A stretch of DNA of 37,500 nt from Glandiceps talaboti (taxonomy: Eukaryota; Hemichordata; Enteropneusta; Spengelidae): assembly GCF_964340395.1 (NCBI RefSeq), contig NC_135568.1, forward strand, positions 7,535,579 through 7,573,078. The letters run 5' to 3'. The first letter of the stretch is position 1. The number at the start of each line of letters is the position of its first letter. Positions 24,301 to 33,300 of the stretch are shown piece by piece. A program made the position numbers and the translations under genes. The notes under the pieces are model-generated. The model was not told the DNA's origin. It ran no database searches and saw nothing but the letters and a program-made list of their open reading frames with translations.

Positions 24301-27300
24301 ATGTGAAAAGTTTTAGGGGCTGCTTAATAATTCTTGGTGAGAATGTGCATGTCTGTCTGCCGTCAGTCTGTCTGTCAGTCTGTCTGTGTGTCTGTCTGAC
24401 TATGTACAATTCTTTCACTGCTCTTTTTCACATAATTTCTTGCCAGTTATAATTTGAAATATAATTATAAATTTGTTTTTATTACAAATCTTGCAAGGTA
24501 AAGTACATGTAATTAGACTAAGATATGTTGTGTCACTCTGCCCTCACTGGCCTGTGAAAGATGTAGACGGATGTGTGAGGGCGCCCTGTCGTGACATATC
24601 TTACAGACTATGTATAAATTTAAAGTGACAATGGATCAAGTCTAAAATAACGACAAAAACTGGCATGAATTTTGTGATAGAGAAAATATTGGCTGTGAAA
24701 GAGTTACTAAGACCCCCATTGTCCTTTGCATGCTGCTCTGAATCTAAACTTGCATGTTACTGTAACAGGTGTAAGATTCTTTTCACTTGGGTGGGATGGT
24801 GATGAATGGTGATGGAGGGGGTGGGGGTGGGGGTGGGTGGCAAAACACACAGGTACACCTTATTACCCTGGTAGTTGAGCCTTCAGTTTTCAAAGATAGA
24901 CACAAACTGAAACTATTGTTGCAACATGTTGATGCAACGGTGATAGCTATTCAATGGATGTCTCAGTAGGGAGGTGTCTCTGAAAACTAGTTTATTTAGA
25001 GTTCCATAAACTTGCAGTGCTGTTTTGGGACTTCAAATGTTTACGCAATGTTGATCACAGGGTAATTAGAATCTCACAACAGAGGAACCGCTACCACCCA
25101 CTTGTGTAATCTACCACATTGAAGAACAGTAGATTTAGTTTGCGTCTATCTTTAAACCTAAACCAAAGGCTGGATTACCAATGTCGTAAGGTTACCAGTA
25201 ATATGTGTTTTTAAGATATATCATTTTAAATTATAAACAATCTGAAAGACTTTTGTGTATACATATTGTAAATAATGTCAAGGATATAGTTATACATGTA
25301 CGTCCTTAAATTATAAATATTTATAAAATAATTGTGTAAGTTTATAGTCCATGTAGCTGTAACTATCCTCTGGTTTTTTTCTTTCATTTTTGCTAATTTG
25401 ATAATGTACCAAACATATACAGGAAATAACTCAATCGTTTGAATTAGCTGAATTACATGTCTACCAGGTATTGATGGTACTGCTTGATGTCCACGTGACA
25501 TAAATATTACTGCATAAATGAATGCTGACCATGTATAGCCAACAAAATATAAACTGATTAGGATGTTCATAGTATTTGGTCACTTACTTGTTATATAATT
25601 ATACTTCAGCAAGTACAGTAGCAGAAAAAGTTGAAAAAAGATGTAAAAAAAATTGTGAAAGAAAAATGTTCTGTTACAGCTACCTGGACTTCAAAGATTC
25701 CATTCACATTAGATAACTGACTACAAAAACAAACCAATAATTGCACAGTGTTGTATTTACTGTAAATATAGCACAAAACTAAAATGTATTCTATCCCTAA
25801 TTACACAGTAAATACCCTTGTCATAAATTTTTCACAACCTCAAGTTTAAAAAAAACTTTCATTAAAAATTTCTCTATATTGGTGCGTCCAAATAGTGATA
25901 GATATGTAATATGTGTTCTTATCATCTCCATCTACGTACACAATAAATTGTATTATTTTAATTTTCAAAAATTATACTATTAATGACTAAGTTTAAAACA
26001 TATTCAGAGGGTGATGGTAGTAAAGATATAGTAAGGTTATGATGTAAGTTAAAAACACTTTTAACATTAATTTTTTGCTGTTTATAATTTTTTTTTTTGA
26101 AATTATGTTTTTAACACCTATAGTGGTGAAGGGTGTAAATAAATTGTCAAAGCATACATGCACTATTGTAAACATGGAAAACTAACAGCCAGTTTTATTT
26201 TTATGCAAAAAAAAAAAGGAGGTGAAAGGTTATCCGTTGGTTGATGATGTAATATTATGCAAAAAAAATTCAAAAAGTGAAGGTTAACTTTGTGCCAAAA
26301 TATTTCAATAACTACTATACTATATCTTACTAACTGTGTATTACAGTGCCAAGATAAAATGGTTGATCTATTTTCAAAGGATTTGATGTTTGTAAAAAGT
26401 CATGATTGTATTAAGTTGTTTCTATGACATGAATGCACTAACAAAATCTATCACTTCAAAGTAGTATTAGACAGTATGGATACATAAAGACAGTATTTAT
26501 ACGTACAAAAGTAAATGACTATATTACAGTGTCATTATGAGTGTACATAATTATAGAACTGTATACATGATTGTGTACATATGATGTACATATTTCATAC
26601 ATATGTAATTATGTCAATGTGTTTATGTACACAATTGTGTACATATTTCAATTGGTATACTTCCATAATTGAGTCATACACAGTTCTGTACATTTATATT
26701 TCAATGTGTATAATGTTCATAACTGCATGCATATTTCAATGTGTATATGTACATAATGATGTTCATTATCAATATCATACTGTAATGTGTATATATATGC
26801 AACGGCCTTTACATGTTGCATATTTCAGTGTGTATACATGATTGTGTATGTATTTCACGACAAATGAAACTGACTGATTATCGGTACTTTCCAGGTGTAC
26901 AGTACTTTCCAGGTGTACAGTACTGCATGTATGCAAATTTATAGTATTACCAGTTTAAGTATATAATTAAACAAGTAAAACCAGGGTAAAGCATTAAATT
27001 TAGGGGGTGAAAGGTTATTGGTTGGTTGATGATGTAATGTTATTTGTTATCAGAAAACAAGGATTTCAGATACAATTCCAGTGACTGATCTTACTCCTGA
27101 TGAAGAATACCTAACGGATCCACAAGCAGAACGACTCCAGGTATCTGGCCATGCAAAATAAATGCTTTGTTTCTCTTCAAAATTTACAACTGTAACTTTT
27201 ACAATTTCAGATACAATTATTTGTAACTGAATACAACATTTCTGTTTATAACCCCATTGTATATGTCAGTATATCAAAGACAGAGAACTACTGGATATTA

Positions 27301-30300
27301 TATCGGAAGAGAAGTAAAGTTTTTATTTTTAGTGGCTGCAGCATCTGCTTGGGTATACAATGATGAGAACAGACCACAAGATGATAACTGTTATAAAATT
27401 ATTTTATTTTTCAGATCCAAGATAGAAATCATAGTTTTCAGTAGATTTTATCATTTTATCAATAGAAATGTATGTTTTGTTTTCATGTGACACCTATTTC
27501 TCTAAATCTAACTTTTCAAAATTGATTTCATCTTCCCAGTTTGCATGAAGTTTCCTCTAAGTCACTTGTTCTGTTGTAGTGTTATTTAGTTCCTTGGTTT
27601 TATCAGAACGGGTAAAATAGTGTAACTGTAAGTTACAACGAGACATAAAATCTGGTCTAGAGCTCACTGCAATGAGAGAGACAATTTAATGTGTTTTTTT
27701 TATTCCATTCATTTGAAGCCAACCTGTACAATACTGTATGTTAAGACATTACTCAATAATTACTGAAAGAGAAAAAAAGTTATGTATGAAAGTGAGATAG
27801 AAGAACCCACAAATACTTTTTTTTTAAATTCTTCTATTTTAGGAAAAAGGGAAAATTAGAAACGACAAAAACAGGTTTCTCTATATGCATGCAAGATATA
27901 CTTAGAATTATAATTTGAGTCGAAAAAGGTTCGAATTTTGAAAAAGAGATATTGAAGTTCATGGTTTGAATTGTAAATATTTAATTGAGCCATTCAAGAT
28001 GGTGGCCATTACTACACACACAAATATATACATAACCAACTTGCTCATAGTTTTACCAGCAATATTCAACCATTCTGAGATTGTTGGTATATTCTGTGGA
28101 TCCATCCATGGTTCCACAAATGCTCTCACCCCTACATTTCATACATATACGAATATCATTATTTACATTATGTCATTATGTGTTGTCAATGTTCTATCCA
28201 CGATATTTTCATTTCAAATGAAATTAGTGAACGTGATGTCAGTCAGTGTAGACTAGCAAACATATACATTTATGCATAAATGTTTGTCAAAGGTTTGCAT
28301 GTTGCTTGTTTACTGTTTGTAGTTAGTGCTTTTGCACAATTGCATCGTGTTTGTGTTGTTTGGTGGTTTCTACACAATGCGCTGTGGTAGTATACTCGTA
28401 TAAGGATTGCTTATTCTAACCAAGTTTGTTGTGTGTATATGCATCATTTTATCTGGCCATGTGGTGGCTTTTATCAATGCGGTATTCATTCTACTAACTC
28501 ACAGAATGTAAAATGTTTACAAAACAAGTCAAAAAATAAATAATTAATGATAACATTGAAGAAAAAAAATCCAAATCTAAAACGTACTTCAACTATATAT
28601 ATCTAATGCTTCAAATTATGTCAAAGAATCAAAGTTATTAGTAAATGTAAAATATTGCAAAATGTAAATCTAATACCTACATCAATCATACATATAAAAA
28701 AAAATATTTATCACATTGTATCATCTGATACCAAATTTATATATATAGTGGCAAATTTGGTTTAAATTCCAAAATTTGCCAGTAACGTTATATCAATCAA
28801 GACACAAACCTCTAAAATATAATTATGAAATTTAAATTTCGGGTACATGTCAGTTTTTCAGCATAAAATAAATCTTTTAATGAAAGTTAATATTGCAATT
28901 ATTCTTCTACCGGAATTTTCCATGTTGTCTCATTCATTTCACTTAGAAAAGCCGACTGAAAATGTCAAATATTTTATCTTATGAAAATATCAAAACTACG
29001 GATTTTCTTTTTATCTTGTTTTGATTGTTGTTATTTAACTACATTCAAAATTTCTTTACTTCCTAGATCGGTTCCTTGAAAATTCTGAAGGAGATCTCCC
29101 GTAATGTTCAGATTCGGCGTGCAATTGCCGATTTGGGAGGCTTACAGACCATGGTAGAAATATTACTTTCACCAAATAAGGACCTGAAATGTCTTGCAGC
29201 TGAGACCATCGCCAATGTGGCTAAATTTAGACGCGCAAGGAGAACAGTACGGCAACATGGTGGTATTAAGAAACTGGTAGGTTTTCTATTTTGCTAATTG
29301 AAAATATTATTGTGCATCAGAAATAAGTCTTGAAATTTTGCTAGAATGAGGAACAAGCGTTCATTTAGTAAAGATTCAAGATACTTTGATTTTGAAGCAA
29401 ATTTGTCCCAGAGGGCACTATTCTTTATACATCACTTTTTCCTTTGAAGAGCAGGTGGAAGTGAATAAATAATTCAGTTTTCCCCTGATTATTTTATAGA
29501 AAGATAAACAGCATAATTTATATGGTTATCCTGACAAACTTGTCACTATTAAACTCCAATTCATTATATCGATACTACTTCAAGAGTAGACCATAAGGAT
29601 TTCACACCAGGGCTTGTCACTGGTTAAAGAAATGCCATAAGGAGATGGAACCTCCATCCTCCCCTTGCTGATAACTTAAGCTTTTATCATACAAACAGAT
29701 GAAATGGTTGTAAAATAAAATAAATGCAATTTTCATTTGCTTTACAAGAAAACTCAAATCTAGAGAACTTTAAAGGCTTATTTCTCCAGCGCTTATAGTC
29801 AGTGAGAACACTTATCAAGGGATGTTTTTTCAAAACTTTTTGATAGTTTAAAAATTTTTCCAAAGAAAATGTGTCTTTATTTAAGTAATTTTAGAGATTT
29901 TTCACTCAAATATATCAGTCCATGATATTATTTAAATGTACCAGATAGTATACCAGATTGTCATACACAGAATTATTAATGCCAGTGAAATTGAAAATAT
30001 AGGTAACCTTGTCTTTTTTTTGTTTGTGTTGAATTTTTTAGGTTGGTTTACTTGACTGTGCACCATTGGGTTCTGCTCACATAAGTGCTGAAACTGAGAA
30101 AGACATAGATGTGGCTCGTTGTGGTGCCCTGGCTTTATGGAGTTGTAGTAAGAGTACAAAGAACAAGCATGCTATTCGTAAAGCTGGCGGTATTCCACTG
30201 TTGGCCAAACTGCTGAAATCACCCCATGAAAACATGTTGATTCCAGTGGTTGGAACATTACAGGAATGTGCTTCTGAGGTGAGTATCAATCAACAGTTAA

Positions 30301-33300
30301 TAAACATGTTACATTCCATATAACATATTCCCGTATTGTGTTCAAAGTACTTTTATTACTCTAGACATGGACCTATAGTGGTACAACACAATGACCTTTT
30401 GTGTTTTCTCAACTTCCATGGGAGCATGCAATCCATTGCATTCTCTGTAAATGCATTAGCCTACATTATTTTATCTGTAAAGCTTTCATATAGCAATCTC
30501 ACATAGCTATCATACCAGATCCCTACTTTACATGTATACAGCTTGGTTGACTGGGGCACAGTCATTCTTCAAATCTTGCTCAAGGACTTTACTCACTCAG
30601 TGATTAGCAATGGCAACAAGGTGTAAACTGGCAATTTGTAGATTCCAAGGTGACCACTTTTTTACTCTTTAGTCACCATGACTTCAAAATAAGAATTACG
30701 TCATTAGGGTGGGCCTGTTATGCAAATGATTTAGGTTTGCACAATTTAAATGTCGGCCGCAAATCATTGCATACCTTGTACTGCAGTGTTGATGAGAATG
30801 AATATATTTACAGATGTGCTATTAGATTCTGTAGTGTTACCAAGGCCTATGCAAATTTTTTGTGACCTTTATTGTGTATTTTTCTCCCAACAGCAAAGTT
30901 ACAGACTTGCCATCAGGACAGAAGGAATGATTGAAGACTTAGTCAAAAATTTGAACAGCGAGGATCCTGAACTTCAAATGCACTGTGCAAGCTCTATCTT
31001 TAAGTGTGCAGAGGAGAAAGAAACTAGAGATCTTGTCAGAGAGTATGGAGGGCTGGATCCACTTGCCAAACTCCTAAGTAACTCAGAGAATAAAGAACTT
31101 CTAGCTGCTGCTACTGGTGCAATCTGGAAGTGTGCCATCAGTCCAGAAAATGTTCAACGATTCCAGGATCTCAAAGCTATTGAATCCTTAGTGGGATTAC
31201 TAAATGATCAACCGGAAGAGGTGAGGATATAAATTAATTATCTAGGGTCTGAACTTCATCAAGGGATCAACCTTGGTGTGATTAATTAAAGGACATATTA
31301 ATTATCTAGGGTCTTTAATTTGCTGAAGGTTAGTTATATCAAGGGGATTAAACTCTGGTATGAGTAGAGGACAAATTAGTTATCTAGGACCTAAAACTGA
31401 TTATGGTTTATAAGGGGTATTAAAGATGAGGGTAGATTAATCATATAGGGTCTGGAATTTAACAAGGTTTGTCAAGTCGGCCAATGTACTGTACATAAGC
31501 CTTGGTATTCATGAAATAAAACTGTTTTGAAACAGAAATCTTGCTGAAAAATAGTGAATCTTACTAGTTTGGGACTGAAGTCACGAAAGATTCATATGTG
31601 CTAGTGTTGTCAGAAGTTTGTACTTTTAGAAAAGGGAAGAAACACAACATTTTTGCAAGATTTCTGATTCATTCAATTTGATATGTTAGAGGTATATAAC
31701 CTTTTTAAAATGTACTCAAATGACTTTTCTGTCTTTTAGGTATTGGTGAATGTAGTAGGTGCCCTGGGTGAGTGTGCACAAGAACCGTCCAATAGAATGT
31801 CTATAAGAAAAGCAGGTGGCATACCACCTCTAGTGAACCTACTGACAGGAACCAATCAAGCATTGCTAATCAACGTCACTAAGGCAGTAGGAGCGTGTGC
31901 AACTGAACCTGATAACATGACGTAAGTTAACTAACTGTATAACTCCTCAAATATCAACTAACTGTATACCTCCTCCCTGACATACATAAATATCAACCAA
32001 CTGTCTTCCATTAAATGAAGTTTTTAAGAGTTTTTGTACAACTTTAACATTCCATGGATTTTACGATTAATTATATTGAGACATGAGTCTCAACTATCAT
32101 CTGATAAATGATAACTAATGTTATTTTTTTTCTTTTTCTCAGTGTTATTGACAGATTAGACGGTGTTCGTTTACTGTGGTCATTACTTAAAAATCAGAAC
32201 CCTGACGTACAAGCCAGTGCAGCGTGGGCTATCTGTCCTTGTATTGAAAATGCTAAGGTAAACATATTTCTATATAATATATGATATATTTGTAGAGAAA
32301 TACTGAATTCAACACAATATTGGTTGTGCCCTCTAATGATAGCCAAATTTTGTTGCTGTGAGTCAAAATGAGAAAAACTGGGATTTCTTGTGAGTCACCA
32401 CATAGTAAGAGATAGGGGAACACTGGTGTGTCACTAGAAATTGTGTGCATCAGTGGCAGGTCAAATTGCTTAGAGGGCACTCTGATTGGCTGTATGATAC
32501 CAGTTGGTATAATAAATATTGAATTCAACCAAGTGTTGTTGTGGTAATTATAATAATCTTTTGTAGAAAGGTACTGAAATCATTTCAGTATTGTTTTGAT
32601 ATTGATAATAAATTTTTTTGTAAAATCTTCAGTACATATTGAATTCTAAACAATCATAACGTCTTTTTAGGAATGATAATAAAATTTTGTGAAATTGATA
32701 TTGTGTTCCATTTGAGATGTTTGTAGCAATGATAATGTGTGATATTTAATACCATTACTAATAAAAAAAAGTCTTAAATTGGTCACTTGGAACTTGAATA
32801 TATTTGTTCTGTGTTTGACAGGATGCTGGTGAGATGGTGAGATCATTTGTTGGTGGTTTAGAACTGATAGTAAGTCTGTTGAAATCAGAACACATGGAAG
32901 TGTTATCTAGTGTGTGTGCAGCCATTGCAAATATTGCTAAGGATGAAGAGAACTTAGCTGTTATAACAGATCATGGTGTAGTACCTATGCTGGCAAAATT
33001 AACACCTACAGTAAGTAAAATAAAACACTTCTGTTTAACATCTTTATAATGTGGTCAATAAATTGCACATTGTCTGAAGAAGTACAATATAAAAGTTGAC
33101 TTATCAACAACCAATATCTTATGCTTTAAAAGTGGCACAAACTGAGTTGTAAGCTTTATACCTAAGTGGAAATATTTAAATAAAACCTCAATTCAAGTAT
33201 TTTTTAGTATAACTTTAATGTCGATACATGTCTTCTCTTATTTATTTATTTCTCGGATAACCAACGGGAGCTCGTCCCATTTATAGGCTCCTTTGGTTCA

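Larger units (their letters stand above)
23606..27053 (+). other. Intron 9 (3.4 kb): contents
   Basis: This long AT-rich intron holds no supported coding exon. It contains a good-looking but out-of-phase acceptor at 23807 leading to an open stretch to 23989. It also contains an imperfect inverted repeat (24520-24602), a short TCTG run (24350-24400), a G-rich quadruplex motif (24815-24840), a degenerate tandem repeat (26520-26860) and an exact 18-bp doublet (26885-26920). A 38-bp sequence (26221-26258) is repeated at 27006-27043. The stretch 24850-26200 shows nothing else recognisable. Confidence 0.7.

Noticed and set aside
24086-24418. 110-codon ORF (-) in intron 9
   Set aside because: It begins in a TCTG repeat complement, lies inside an ARMC4 intron and has no homology I can see.
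26581-26841. 86-codon ORF in intron 9
   Set aside because: It is produced by the degenerate gtacata-type tandem repeat.
27966-28256. 96-codon hydrophobic ORF in intron 10
   Set aside because: AT-rich composition explains the hydrophobic residues, and no splice sites fit ARMC4 phase.
30560-30650. Possible SINE fragment in intron 12
   Set aside because: The resemblance to tRNA-derived SINE ends is vague, with no A-box/B-box pair identified.
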